Source of the DNA: Microbacterium sp. BH-3-3-3
Lineage (GTDB): Bacteria > Actinomycetota > Actinomycetes > Actinomycetales > Microbacteriaceae
DNA: 64,000 nt
Assembly (NCBI RefSeq): GCF_007679045.1
Contig: NZ_VEFS01000001.1
Span: forward strand, 1,499,278 to 1,563,277
Direction: 5' to 3'
Shown here piece after piece: positions 16,374-24,972 of this stretch. Numbering within the stretch: the stretch's first letter is position 1; each line of letters begins with the position of its first letter. A program made the position numbers and the translations under genes. The notes under the pieces were generated by a model. The model was not told the DNA's origin, made no database searches, and was given only the letters and a program-made list of their open reading frames with translations.

Positions 16374-16457
16374 GCCACCAGTGTGGGCGCGCCGCGCCGC
16401 GCCGGGGAGCGACGATCTGTCGGTAATCTCGACGGACGATCGACAGTTTGGCCCGCC
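16374..16457. promoter_or_regulatory. Divergent promoter region of aminotransferase and PucR gene
   Basis: The 84-bp spacer contains a dyad CTGTCG (16417-16422) ... CGACAG (16441-16446) inside a repeat of GACGATC, a plausible PucR-site. CACACT on the minus strand lies six bases before the aminotransferase ATG. Confidence 0.4.
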
Positions 16458-17963
16458 ATGCCCGCGACCCTCCGCACCCTTCTCGACGACCAGTCGTTCC
16501 CCCTGCGCGTGCTGACGCGGCCCGACGACGAGGCACTCGACCGCCCCCTGTCGTGGGTGCACAGCTCCGACCTGCTCGACCCCACGCCGTACCTCGAGGC
16601 GGGCAACCTGCTGCTGACCAACGGGGCGCAGTTCTCTGCGGATCCGGATGCCGATGAGGCACTGGCCTACTGCCGCCGCTTGCGCGCGCTCGGGGTCGCG
16701 GGCCTGGGCTTCGCGACCGACATCATCCACGACCGCGTGCCCGAGGCCGTGGTGCGCGCGGGGGAGGCCGCCGACCTGCCGATCGTCGAGATCGCGGATC
16801 GCGCGCCGTTCATCCGGATCATCCGCTTCGTTGCCGACATCATCGCCGCAGAAGGCGCCGCGCGCCTGTCGTGGTTGCTCGACGCCCAGCGCGCGGTGGC
16901 GCGTGCCGCGGTGCGCGACGACGGCCTGCGCGAGATCCTCGCGACCCTCTCGCGCCTGCTCGACGCATGGGTCGAGCTGTACGACGCCGTCGGGGGCCGC
17001 CTGTCGTCGCCGGGCCTGCGTGCGGCGCCGGCCGAGGTCGAGGCGGAGGTCGGCCGCGACGTGCGGCGCCTGCTCGAGCGACGCACCGCGGCGAGCCTCG
17101 TCGTGCCGTCGGCCGGTCACGCGCTCGTGCAGACGATCGGGCAGAGCGGACGGCTGCGCGGCGTGCTCGCGGTGGGCGGGCCGGAGCCTCTCGACCCCGC
17201 GGGCCGGGATCTCGTCGCCTCCGTCGTGGCTCTCGCCAGCATCGCGCTGGAGCAGCAGCGCGGACTGCAGTCGGCCCTGCGCGGCGTGCGCGCGGGCGTC
17301 ATCGACCTGCTGGTCGACGGACACGGCGACACGGCGCGGCGGGTGGCCGAGTCGGCGTTCGGTGGTCTGCCCGTGGAACCGTACCTCGTCGGGGTCGTGC
17401 GCGGGGCCGGGGCGTTGCCCGGACTGCTCGACGAACTCGACCTCGTCTCCAGCGATCCGACGCGCATGTTCTCGGCCGAGCGTGGCGACGATGTCATCGT
17501 GCTCGCGGCCGACAGAGCGGCATCCGCCCTCGCCGCCCTCGCCGAGCGGCGGGGACTGTGCGTCGGCACCGCCCGTCACGAGGCGGGCGACGACCTCGCC
17601 GAGGATCTGCGGCGGGCGTCGCACGCTGCGCGCGATGCCGAGACCGGCGCGGTGCGCGCGTATGACGAGCTCGCGGGACGCGGGCTGGTGGGGGCGCTGC
17701 GCGACCGCGGCGGCGAGGTGCTCGCGCGCTCCCTCCTCCGCCCGCTCGAGGCCCTCCCGGCGGTCGAGCGGGAGCGGCTGCTCGCCTCGGCGCGGGTCTG
17801 GCTCGACGCGAACGGCGCCTGGGATCCCGCGGCGCGGAGTCTCGGCATCCACCGCCACACCCTGAGGGCGCGCATGGCGCAGCTGGAGCAGGTGCTCGAG
17901 ATCGACCTGTCGAGCTTCGCCGCGCGGGCCGAGCTGTGGGCGGCGCTGGAGCTCGGCGGCTGA
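16458..17963 (+). CDS. PucR-family transcriptional regulator
   Basis: 501-aa regulator with an N-terminal PucR-type sensory domain (about residues 5-125, LRTLLDDQSFPLRVL ... LLTNGAQF), a GAF/GGDEF-like middle and the C-terminal PucR helix-turn-helix (DPAARSLGIHRHTLRARMAQLEQ, near 455-480). Members activate purine, amino acid or amine catabolic genes. It is divergent from an omega-aminotransferase, which is its likely target. The frame is open upstream over the aminotransferase, but the family N-terminus starts at ATG 16458. Confidence 0.88.
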   Translation: MPATLRTLLDDQSFPLRVLTRPDDEALDRPLSWVHSSDLLDPTPYLEAGNLLLTNGAQFSADPDADEALAYCRRLRALGVAGLGFATDIIHDRVPEAVVRAGEAADLPIVEIADRAPFIRIIRFVADIIAAEGAARLSWLLDAQRAVARAAVRDDGLREILATLSRLLDAWVELYDAVGGRLSSPGLRAAPAEVEAEVGRDVRRLLERRTAASLVVPSAGHALVQTIGQSGRLRGVLAVGGPEPLDPAGRDLVASVVALASIALEQQRGLQSALRGVRAGVIDLLVDGHGDTARRVAESAFGGLPVEPYLVGVVRGAGALPGLLDELDLVSSDPTRMFSAERGDDVIVLAADRAASALAALAERRGLCVGTARHEAGDDLAEDLRRASHAARDAETGAVRAYDELAGRGLVGALRDRGGEVLARSLLRPLEALPAVERERLLASARVWLDANGAWDPAARSLGIHRHTLRARMAQLEQVLEIDLSSFAARAELWAALELGG

Positions 17964-17988
17964 CGAGTCCGTCGCGCGATCCGCTCGC

Positions 17989-18185
17989 CGCGGCGCCGTC
18001 CTGCGGATGGTGGGCCCGACGCGCCGGTGTCGGGTGGTCGTGGGGCGGTGTGTCGGGGTTCGGGTCCGCGTGACGGCGGGGTGGCGCCGCGGCGCCGTCC
18101 TGCGGATGGTGGGCCCGACGCGCCGGTGCCGGGTGGTCGCGGGGCGGTGTGTCGGGGTTCGGGTCCGCACGACGGCGGGCGACGA
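17989..18185. repeat. Two-copy 99-bp direct repeat
   Basis: Copies begin at 17989 and 18088 with CGCGGCGCCGTCCTGCGGATGG and continue through GGGGTTCGGGTCCGC, differing at a few positions. The region lies in the 314-bp gap between convergent genes. The period is a multiple of three, which keeps spurious frames open on both strands; no Shine-Dalgarno or known domain supports coding. The second half of the gap (18186-18277) shows nothing recognisable. Confidence 0.88.
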
Positions 18186-18277
18186 CACGGGCAACCGGGG
18201 CGACGGCGGAAGAACGACGGATGCCGCGACCACGAGGCTGCGGAGAGCCCGGGGCCGCGGCATCCGGTGCCGACGAC

Positions 18278-19792
18278 TCAGCTGTTCTGGGGGAAGCCGA
18301 GGTTGATGCCGCCGTGGGTGGCGGGGTCGAGCCAGCGGCTCGTGACGGCCTTCTCGCGGGTGAAGAAGTCGAAGCCGTGCATGCCGTAGGCCTTGGCGTC
18401 GCCGAACAGGCTCTTCTTCCACCCGCCGAACGAGTGGTAGGCGACGGGCACGGGGATCGGCACGTTGATGCCGATCATGCCGACCTGCACCTCGTGCTGG
18501 AAGCGGCGGGCGGCTCCGCCGTCGTTGGTGAAGATCGCCGTTCCGTTGCCGAACTCGCCGCTGTTGATGAGGGCGAGGCCCTCTTCGTAGGTCTTCACGC
18601 GCACGACCGAGAGCACGGGGCCGAAGATCTCCTCGGTGTAGGCGCGCGAGCTGGTCGGCACCTCGTCGAGCAGGGTGGGTCCGAAGAAGAAGCCCTCCTC
18701 GTGCCCGTCGACCGAGAAGCCGCGGCCGTCGACCACGATGGTCGCGCCGTCGGCCTCGGCGATGTCGACGTACGACGACACCTTGTCGCGGTGCGCGCCC
18801 GAGATGAGCGGGCCCATGTCGGGCTCGTCGGCATCCGCGCCGTTTCCGATGCGGAGCTTCGCGATGCGCTCGGTGACCTTGGCGATCAGCTCGTCGGCGA
18901 CGGGGTCGACGGCCAGCACGACCGAGACGGCCATGCAGCGCTCGCCCGCGGCGCCGAAGCCGGCGTTGACGGCGGAGTCGGCCACGAGGTCGAGGTCGGC
19001 GTCGGGGAGCACCAGCATGTGGTTCTTCGCGCCGCCCAGGGCCTGCACGCGCTTGCCGTTCTTCGACGCGGTCTCGTAGATGTACTGCGCGATGGGGGTC
19101 GAGCCGACGAACGAGATCGACTGCACCTCGGGCGCCTCGAGCAGACCGTCGACGGCGACCTTGTCGCCCTGCAGCACCGTGAAGGCGCCGGCGGGAAGAC
19201 CGGCCTCCTTCCACAGGCGCGCGAGCCAGAGCGAGGCGGAGGGGTCCTTCTCGCTCGGCTTGAGCACGACGGCGTTGCCGGCGGCCAGGGCGATGGGGAA
19301 GAACCACATCGGCACCATGGCGGGGAAGTTGAAGGGGCTGATGATGCCGACGACGCCGAGCGGCTGCTTGAGCGAGTACACGTCGACGCCGCTGGAGGCG
19401 TTCTCGCTGTAGGCGCCCTTGATGAGGTGCGGGAAGCCGGTCGCGAGCTCGACGACCTCCTGCCCGCGGGCGATCTCGCCCATCGCGTCGGAGAGCACCT
19501 TGCCGTGCTCGGCGGTGAGGATCGCGGCCAGTTCGCCCTTGCGCGCGTTGAGCAGCTCGCGGAACGCGAACAGCACGCTCTGGCGCTTGGCGATGGAGTA
19601 GCCGCTCCACTCGGCGAAGCCGCGGGAGGCCGAGGCGATCGCGGCCTGGATGTCGGCCTCGTCGGCCAGGGCGACGTGCGCCTGCACCGCGCCGGTGGCG
19701 GGGTTGTACACGGGGGCGGTGCGTCCGCCCGTCGGGGCGCTCTCGGCGCCGTCGATCCAGTGCGCAATGACGGGGAGGTCGTGGTCGGTCAT
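18278..19792 (-). CDS. mmsA: CoA-acylating methylmalonate-semialdehyde dehydrogenase
   Basis: 504-aa aldehyde dehydrogenase superfamily enzyme that oxidises methylmalonate or malonate semialdehyde to propionyl-CoA or acetyl-CoA with NAD and CoA. Diagnostic features: GIISPFNFPAMVPMWFFPIALAAGN, the NAD loop SFVGSTPIAQYIYE, LGGAKNHMLVLPDAD and the catalytic Cys in GAAGERCMAVS. IPVPVAYHSFGGWKKSLFGD is typical of MmsA rather than generic ALDH. The start MTDHDLPV is preferred over upstream in-frame codons; TTTACT lies six bases ahead. It works in valine, beta-alanine or inositol degradation, and the nearby omega-aminotransferase could supply malonate semialdehyde. Confidence 0.92.
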   Translation of the reverse strand: MTDHDLPVIAHWIDGAESAPTGGRTAPVYNPATGAVQAHVALADEADIQAAIASASRGFAEWSGYSIAKRQSVLFAFRELLNARKGELAAILTAEHGKVLSDAMGEIARGQEVVELATGFPHLIKGAYSENASSGVDVYSLKQPLGVVGIISPFNFPAMVPMWFFPIALAAGNAVVLKPSEKDPSASLWLARLWKEAGLPAGAFTVLQGDKVAVDGLLEAPEVQSISFVGSTPIAQYIYETASKNGKRVQALGGAKNHMLVLPDADLDLVADSAVNAGFGAAGERCMAVSVVLAVDPVADELIAKVTERIAKLRIGNGADADEPDMGPLISGAHRDKVSSYVDIAEADGATIVVDGRGFSVDGHEEGFFFGPTLLDEVPTSSRAYTEEIFGPVLSVVRVKTYEEGLALINSGEFGNGTAIFTNDGGAARRFQHEVQVGMIGINVPIPVPVAYHSFGGWKKSLFGDAKAYGMHGFDFFTREKAVTSRWLDPATHGGINLGFPQNS

Positions 19793-19912
19793 GCCCCCAG
19801 TAAAGGGCCGTCGCCCGCGCGGCGCCGCTGCCAATCCGTCGCGCGGCCCCCAGGGTGAGGGACAGAACGGCAGCGATGAGCCTGGGAGCAGCCGATGAAC
19901 GCGCTGCTGAGT

Positions 19913-19941
19913 TTGAGAACGATTATCAGCAGCGTTAGTCT
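19913..19941 (+). promoter_or_regulatory. Zur box overlapping the -35 of the znuA promoter
   Basis: TGAGAACGATTATCA (19914-19928) is a near-perfect 15-bp dyad of the actinobacterial Zur type (TGANAANGATNNTCA). TTGAGA (19913-19918) is a -35 and TAGTCT (19936-19941) a -10 with 17-bp spacing. The ATG follows six bases after the -10, so the transcript is likely leaderless. Zinc-loaded Zur would block this promoter. Confidence 0.85.
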
Positions 19942-19947
19942 GAACGC

Positions 19948-20949
19948 ATGACCCGTCGCATCCTCGCCCCCGTCGTCCTCGGTGCCGTCTCCGTCCTCGC
20001 GCTCGCCGGATGCGCGGGCACGTCGACCTCGACAGGCGCGACCGGGAACGCCGACGGCAAGGTGACGGTCGTGGCATCCACCGACGTCTACGGCTCGATC
20101 GCCGAGGCTGTCGGCGGCGACTTCGTCGACGTGCAGTCGATCATCACCTCGCCTTCGCAGGACCCGCACGAGTACGAGGCGAGCGCGCAAGACCAGCTCA
20201 CCCTCAAGAACGCCGGCCTCGTCATCGAGAACGGCGCCGGCTACGACGCCTTCATGGAGTCGCTCATCGAGGCCAGCGGCACCACCGCCCCGGTGATCAC
20301 CGCCGTGGAGTTCAACCACGACTACCCCGGTGCGGAGTCGCACGACGACGCGGCCACGCCCGCGGCCGGCGAGAGTGCCGACGACCACGACCACGCCGAG
20401 GGCGACGGACACGACCACATCGAGGGCTTCAACGAGCACGTCTGGTACGACCCGCACACGGTCGAAGACCTCGCCGGCGACATCGCCGAGCACCTGGGCG
20501 AACTGGCCCCCGACCACGTCGCCGACTTCAACGCCAATGCCGCCGCGTTCACGCAGCAGGTCGCGGGACTCGAGGACTCGCTCGCGAAGATCGAGGCGAC
20601 GGATGCCGGTGCGAAGGTGTTCGTGACCGAGCCGGTGCCCGTGTACCTGACCACCGCCGCGGGGCTCGACAACGCGACGCCGAACGAGTTCAGCGAGGCC
20701 GTCGAGGAGGGCCAGGACGTGCCGCCCGCGACGCTTCTGGAGTCGCTGAAGCTGATCGACTCGGGCGACATCCGCGTCTTGATCGTCAACCCGCAGACCG
20801 GTGGCGCCGAGGTGACGCAGGTCGAAGACGAGGCCAAGGCGAAGAACATCCCGGTGATCGAATTCACCGAAACGCTCCCCGAGGGACAGACTTACATCTC
20901 GTGGATGCAGAGCAACATCACGGCGCTGACCGACGCGCTGGCGGCGTGA
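19948..20949 (+). CDS. znuA: Zinc ABC transporter substrate-binding lipoprotein
   Basis: 333-aa cluster A-I binding protein for zinc (possibly manganese). The signal peptide ends in LAGC with lipidated Cys22. A His/Asp-rich loop (about residues 128-165, HDHAEGDGHDH) is typical of zinc-specific ZnuA. Metal ligands are expected from the conserved DPHEYE and VWYDPHT histidines. It heads the operon znuA-znuC-znuB under a Zur box. The stop overlaps the GTG of the ATPase gene. A leaderless start at 19948 is supported by the -10 six bases away. Confidence 0.93.
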   Translation: MTRRILAPVVLGAVSVLALAGCAGTSTSTGATGNADGKVTVVASTDVYGSIAEAVGGDFVDVQSIITSPSQDPHEYEASAQDQLTLKNAGLVIENGAGYDAFMESLIEASGTTAPVITAVEFNHDYPGAESHDDAATPAAGESADDHDHAEGDGHDHIEGFNEHVWYDPHTVEDLAGDIAEHLGELAPDHVADFNANAAAFTQQVAGLEDSLAKIEATDAGAKVFVTEPVPVYLTTAAGLDNATPNEFSEAVEEGQDVPPATLLESLKLIDSGDIRVLIVNPQTGGAEVTQVEDEAKAKNIPVIEFTETLPEGQTYISWMQSNITALTDALAA

Positions 20950-21761
20950 GCGCGGCGGTACCGCTGCGCATCCGCGGCGCCGCGCTCGAACGCGGCGGTC
21001 GCGAACTGTGGTCGGGGCTCGATCTCGAGGTGCAGCCCGGCGAGCTCGTCGCCGTGCTCGGGCCCAGCGGCTCGGGCAAGACGACGCTGCTGCGCGCGAT
21101 CCTCGGACTCGAGCGGGTCAGCGCCGGCTCCGTCGAGGCCCTCGGCGCCCCGGTGCGCCGGGCGGGCAACCGCCGCATCGGCTACATCCCCCAGCAGCGT
21201 CCGCTGCCGCGCGAGACCCCGCTGCGCGGGCGCGACATCATCGGCCTCGGCGTCGACGGGCACCGACTCGGTCTGCCGCTGTCGCGCAAGAAAGACCGCG
21301 CCCGCATCGACGAGCTGCTCGAGGCGGTCGGGGCGACGGCGTTCGGCGACCGACCGGTGGGGCTGCTCTCGGGCGGCGAGCAGCAGCGCCTGCGCGTGGG
21401 CCAGGCCCTCGCCGACGACCCCGCTCTGCTGCTGTGCGACGAGCCGCTGACGAGCCTCGACCTCGCCAACCAGCAGGCCGTCGTGCGCCTGATCGACCGC
21501 CATCGCCGCGAGCGCAACGCCGCCGTGCTGCTGGTCACCCACGACATCAACCCCGTGCTGTCGCGCGTCGACCGCATCCTCTACATCGCGAACGGCCGCT
21601 TCACCCTCGGCACCCCCGACGAGGTGCTCACGACCGAGACGCTCTCGGCCCTGTACGGCGCCCCCGTCTTCGTCGTGCGCGCGGGCGACCAGCTGATCGT
21701 CGTCGGTGCTCCGGATGCCGAGGACCACCACCACCATCACCACGGCGAGGACGACGAATGA
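20946..21761 (+). CDS. znuC: Zinc ABC transporter ATP-binding protein with a histidine-rich tail
   Basis: 271-aa ATPase. Walker A is GPSGSGKTT (about 38-46), the signature is LLSGGEQQRLRVGQAL and Walker B is LLLCDEPLTSLD; the switch His is in VTHD. The C-terminus ends with six consecutive histidines flanked by acidic residues (AEDHHHHHHGEDDE), an unusual extension for an ATPase and possibly a zinc sensor or chaperone arm. GTG 20946 overlaps the znuA stop and ATG of znuB overlaps this stop, so expression is coupled. Confidence 0.93.
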   Translation: MSAAVPLRIRGAALERGGRELWSGLDLEVQPGELVAVLGPSGSGKTTLLRAILGLERVSAGSVEALGAPVRRAGNRRIGYIPQQRPLPRETPLRGRDIIGLGVDGHRLGLPLSRKKDRARIDELLEAVGATAFGDRPVGLLSGGEQQRLRVGQALADDPALLLCDEPLTSLDLANQQAVVRLIDRHRRERNAAVLLVTHDINPVLSRVDRILYIANGRFTLGTPDEVLTTETLSALYGAPVFVVRAGDQLIVVGAPDAEDHHHHHHGEDDE

Positions 21762-22618
21762 ACTGGTCCGACGTCGGCGACGCGCTGTTCGGCGGGGTGA
21801 GCCAGTACGGCGCGATCCTCGACCTGGTGCAGAACTCCGTGTACGCCGGAGCGGTGCTCGGGCTCGTCGGCGGTCTGATCGGCGTCTTCGTGATGCAGCG
21901 CGACATGGCCTTCGCCGTCCACGGCATCAGCGAGTTGTCGTTCGCGGGTGCCGCGGTCGCCCTTCTCATCGGCGCCGACGTCGTGTCGGGCTCGATCGTG
22001 GGCTCGCTCATCGCCGCCGCCCTCATTGGGGTGCTCGGCGCCCGTGCGCGCGACCGCAACTCGATCATCGGCGTGCTCATGCCGTTCGGCCTGGGCGTCG
22101 GCATCCTGTGCCTGTCGCTCTACAACGGGCGCAGCGCCACGCGTTTCAGCCTGCTGACCGGGCAGATCGTGTCGGTGCAGAGCGGGCAGCTGGGCTGGCT
22201 CGTCGTGATCGGCGTCGTGGTGCTCGTGGCCCTGCTGCTCATCTGGCGCCCGCTGCGCTTCGACTCCCTCGACCCGCAGTCGGCGGCCGCGCGCGGAGTG
22301 CCCACCACGGCGGTCTCGCTGGCGTTCATGCTGCTGCTCGGCCTGATCGTCGCCGTGGCCGTGCACATCATCGGCGCGCTGCTGGTGATGGCGCTGCTGG
22401 TCACCCCGGCCGCGGCCGCGATGCGCGTGGCATCCGGACCCCTCTCGGTCCCCGTGCTGGCCGCGCTCTTCGGTTTCGTCTCGGCGGTGGGCGGTGTGCT
22501 CCTCGCGGTGGCCGGAACGCTGCCCGTGAGCCCGTACATCACGACCATCTCGTTCGCGATCTACCTGGTGTGCCGCCTCATCGGCGCCCGGCGCGATCGC
22601 ACCACGCGGGCTCTGTGA
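21758..22618 (+). CDS. znuB: Zinc ABC transporter permease
   Basis: 286-aa ABC-3 family permease with about eight membrane segments. The conserved stretch GVLMPFGLGVGILCLSLYNG and the C-terminal VHIIGALLVMALLVTPAAAA match ZnuB/MntB-type permeases. Context (ZnuA with a His loop, Zur box upstream, zur downstream) assigns zinc. ATG 21758 overlaps the znuC stop. Confidence 0.92.
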   Translation: MNWSDVGDALFGGVSQYGAILDLVQNSVYAGAVLGLVGGLIGVFVMQRDMAFAVHGISELSFAGAAVALLIGADVVSGSIVGSLIAAALIGVLGARARDRNSIIGVLMPFGLGVGILCLSLYNGRSATRFSLLTGQIVSVQSGQLGWLVVIGVVVLVALLLIWRPLRFDSLDPQSAAARGVPTTAVSLAFMLLLGLIVAVAVHIIGALLVMALLVTPAAAAMRVASGPLSVPVLAALFGFVSAVGGVLLAVAGTLPVSPYITTISFAIYLVCRLIGARRDRTTRAL

Positions 22619-22680
22619 ATCCTGCAGAGGCGGGCCGGGCACGGCGCGGTAACCCCCAGCGCATTCACCGAACCCGTCGA

Positions 22681-22686
22681 TAGACT
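22681..22686 (+). promoter_or_regulatory. Candidate -10 hexamer for a leaderless zur mRNA
   Basis: TAGACT lies seven bases before ATG 22694 in the short gap after znuB, so zur probably has its own promoter in addition to read-through. No -35 is clear and no Zur box is visible here. Confidence 0.45.
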
Positions 22687-22693
22687 CCCGGCC

Positions 22694-23107
22694 ATGGTCC
22701 AGCGCAACACGTGGCAGCGCGAGCGCGTGCGCGAAGCCCTCTCCGGAGCGGGAGGCTTCGTCAGCGCGCAGTCGCTGCACGCCACCCTGCGCGACGAGAA
22801 CACCGGCATCGGCCTCGCGACCGTGTATCGCACGCTCGCCGGTCTCGCCGCCCGCGGCGACGCCGACTCGCTGCAGAGCCCCGAGGGCGAGAACCTCTTC
22901 CGCGCGTGCGAGAGCCGCGGTCACCACCACCACCTCATCTGCCGCTCGTGCGGCAAGGCCGTCGAGATCGCCGCGACCGACGTCGAGGAGTGGGCCCAGC
23001 GCACCGCCGCCCAGAACGGGTTCATCGAAGCCGAGCACGTGGTCGACATCTTCGGCCTGTGCACCGACTGCGCCCTCGCACGGGCTCGCGAGCGTGGCGA
23101 CGAGTAG
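22694..23107 (+). CDS. zur: Fur-family zinc uptake regulator
   Basis: 137-aa Fur superfamily repressor. The winged helix occupies residues 5-80 (VREALSGAGGFVSAQSLHATLR, GLATVYRTLAGLA). The dimer domain has the regulatory site ESRGHHHHLICRSCGKAVEI and a structural zinc site of two CxxC pairs (CRSC and CTDC). Its location after znuACB, which carry a Zur box, identifies it as Zur rather than Fur. The gene overlaps the next permease by 14 bases. Confidence 0.9.
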   Translation: MVQRNTWQRERVREALSGAGGFVSAQSLHATLRDENTGIGLATVYRTLAGLAARGDADSLQSPEGENLFRACESRGHHHHLICRSCGKAVEIAATDVEEWAQRTAAQNGFIEAEHVVDIFGLCTDCALARARERGDE

Positions 23108-24122
23108 TCGCACCACGGCCCCCGCGCCGCAGCGGTCGGGGTCCTCCCGCACCCTCGTCGCGCTCGGCCTGGGTGTGCTCGTGGTCACCGCGCTGTTCCT
23201 CGTCGACGCCTTCGCGCCGACCTTCTTCGCCCAGCCGCTGCCCACGCGCGCGCAGGACGGACTCACGCTCGCCCTGAGCGTGCTGATCGAATCGCTGCCG
23301 TTCGTGGTGCTCGGTGTCGTGCTGTCGATCCTCGTGCAGGTGTGGGTGCCGCCGGGGGCGATCGAGCGGTGGATGCCGCGCGCGCCGTGGGCGCGCCGAG
23401 CCGTGCTGTCGCTGCTGGGCATGTTCATCCCGGTCTGCGAGTGCGGCAACGTCCCCTTCGCGCGCGGGCTCATGATGCGCGGGTTCGGGGTGAGCGACAC
23501 CCTGACGTTCCTGGTCGCAGCGCCCATCGTGAACCCGATCGTCATCATCTCCACGCACGCGGCGTTCGGCTTCAGCGACGGCATCCTCGTGGCGCGCCTG
23601 ATCGGCGGCTTCCTGGTCGCGAACCTGCTCGGGTGGCTGTACAGCCGGCATCCCGATCCCGACAAGCTGCTCACCGAACGCTTCCTCGAGACGTGCGAGA
23701 TCGTCGTGCAGGAGCGCGGCGACCGGGGTCGGCGCACCCTCGCCCAGCTGGTGGTCGAGCTGCGCTCGGTCATGCCGGCGCTGATCATCGGATCGCTCCT
23801 GGCCGGCGCGGTGCAGGTGCTCGTGCCGCGCAGCGCCCTGCTGGCGATCGGCTCCGACCCGGCCCTGTCGATCGCGGCGATGATGGTGCTCGCGATCGTG
23901 GTGTCGCTGTGCTCCAACGTCGATGCGTTCTTCGCCCTGTCGTTCGCGTCGACCTTCACGCCCGGCTCGATCGTCGCCTTCCTCGTGGTCGGCCCGATCA
24001 TCGACCTCAAGATGATGGCGCTGCTGCGCACGACCTTCACCACCCGCGTGCTCGCGGGCATGACGGTCGTCGTGGTGTTGTTCGCCTTCGCGCTCGGAAC
24101 GGTGGTGAACCTGATTGTCTAA
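23094..24122 (+). CDS. DUF318/ArsP-type permease of the zinc locus
   Basis: 342-aa membrane protein with about eight membrane segments. It contains the paired permease signature with VCECGNVPFARGL near residue 115 and LCSNVDAFFALSFAS near 280. Members of this family (YraQ/ArsP) are linked to metal or metalloid movement. It overlaps zur by 14 bases and the following TIGR03943 gene by eight, a pair often found in Zur regulons. Direction and substrate are unproven; zinc or a zinc chelate is the best guess. GTG start within the 3' end of zur. Confidence 0.8.
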   Translation: MATSSRTTAPAPQRSGSSRTLVALGLGVLVVTALFLVDAFAPTFFAQPLPTRAQDGLTLALSVLIESLPFVVLGVVLSILVQVWVPPGAIERWMPRAPWARRAVLSLLGMFIPVCECGNVPFARGLMMRGFGVSDTLTFLVAAPIVNPIVIISTHAAFGFSDGILVARLIGGFLVANLLGWLYSRHPDPDKLLTERFLETCEIVVQERGDRGRRTLAQLVVELRSVMPALIIGSLLAGAVQVLVPRSALLAIGSDPALSIAAMMVLAIVVSLCSNVDAFFALSFASTFTPGSIVAFLVVGPIIDLKMMALLRTTFTTRVLAGMTVVVVLFAFALGTVVNLIV

Positions 24123-24972
24123 GGCATCCGCACTCGCCACGCGCTGGCTCGGGGTGGGGCTCACCGCGTGCCTGTCGATCACGACGATCACGCTATGGCT
24201 CACCGGCCGCATGTCGCTGTACATCAACCCCGACTCGGCCTGGTTCGCGGTCGGCATGTCGGTGGTGGCGCTGATCGGCGCGATCGCGTCGTTCGCCCTG
24301 CCGCTCGGCGCCGAAGCCGATCACGGCCATGACCACGAGCACGGCCACGCGCCGGCCTCGGCATCGGCCCGGCGCGAGGCGTTCGCGCACGCCGATCACG
24401 AGCACGCGGACGCCATGGACGACCACGACCGCGTGGCGCACGAGCATCTGGCGGCGAGGCCGCGACTGACCCCCGGCGGCATCGCCGCCTTCACCGGGGG
24501 AGTGCTGGCCTCGGGCGCCGTGATCGCGGTGCTGCTGACGCCGGCGGCCTCGCTGTCGACCGAGCTCGCCGTCTCGCGCGACGTGGGGGCCCCGCCGCTG
24601 TTCGCCGGGTCCGACGTCATCACGCTCGCCGCCTCGGGCGACACCTCGACCTTCGGCATCGGCGACTGGTCGGCGGTGTTCGCGCACGCCACCAACCCCG
24701 AGACCTTCGACGGCAAACCCGTCACCCTCACGGGCTTCATCACGCCGGCCGCCGACGGCTCGACCTTCGACCTGACCCGCCTCGTGATCACGCACTGCGT
24801 GATCGATGCGCAGACCGCCCGCCTGCCCATCGCCGCCACCGTCGACGCCCCCTCGACGGGGCAGTGGGTGACGGTCACGGGTACGGTGCGCTCCAGCGGC
24901 GACGGCAAGCTCGAGGTGCACGCCGATCAGGTGGCCTCGATCGACGAGCCGGCGGACCCGTATGAGTACTGA
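24115..24972 (+). CDS. TIGR03943/DUF1980-family putative permease partner
   Basis: 285-aa protein. Two membrane segments at the N-terminus (about residues 10-30 and 40-63) are followed by a His/Asp/Glu-rich cytoplasmic or exposed loop (HGHDHEHGHAP, HADHEHADAMDDHD), a third membrane segment near 122-142, and a C-terminal beta domain with VTLTGFITP and THCVIDAQ. The C-terminal DUF1980 domain and pairing with a DUF318 permease define the family. The His-rich loop suggests zinc handling. TTG start overlaps the permease stop. The 3' end overlaps the next gene by 11 bases. Confidence 0.78.
   Translation: MSKASALATRWLGVGLTACLSITTITLWLTGRMSLYINPDSAWFAVGMSVVALIGAIASFALPLGAEADHGHDHEHGHAPASASARREAFAHADHEHADAMDDHDRVAHEHLAARPRLTPGGIAAFTGGVLASGAVIAVLLTPAASLSTELAVSRDVGAPPLFAGSDVITLAASGDTSTFGIGDWSAVFAHATNPETFDGKPVTLTGFITPAADGSTFDLTRLVITHCVIDAQTARLPIAATVDAPSTGQWVTVTGTVRSSGDGKLEVHADQVASIDEPADPYEY

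Noticed and set aside
18007..18306. 99-residue repeat protein on the plus strand
   Set aside because: The open frame is a by-product of a 99-bp (33-codon) duplication; Arg/Val-rich composition and no start signal.
15048..19610. A 1520-residue open frame on the minus strand
   Set aside because: Only its last 441 codons are a real gene (aminotransferase); the rest is the Arg-rich antisense shadow of the PucR and MmsA genes and the 99-bp repeat.
23022..24257. 411-residue minus-strand frame rich in His, Arg and Asp
   Set aside because: It is antisense to the DUF318 permease; composition is that of a GC-rich shadow.
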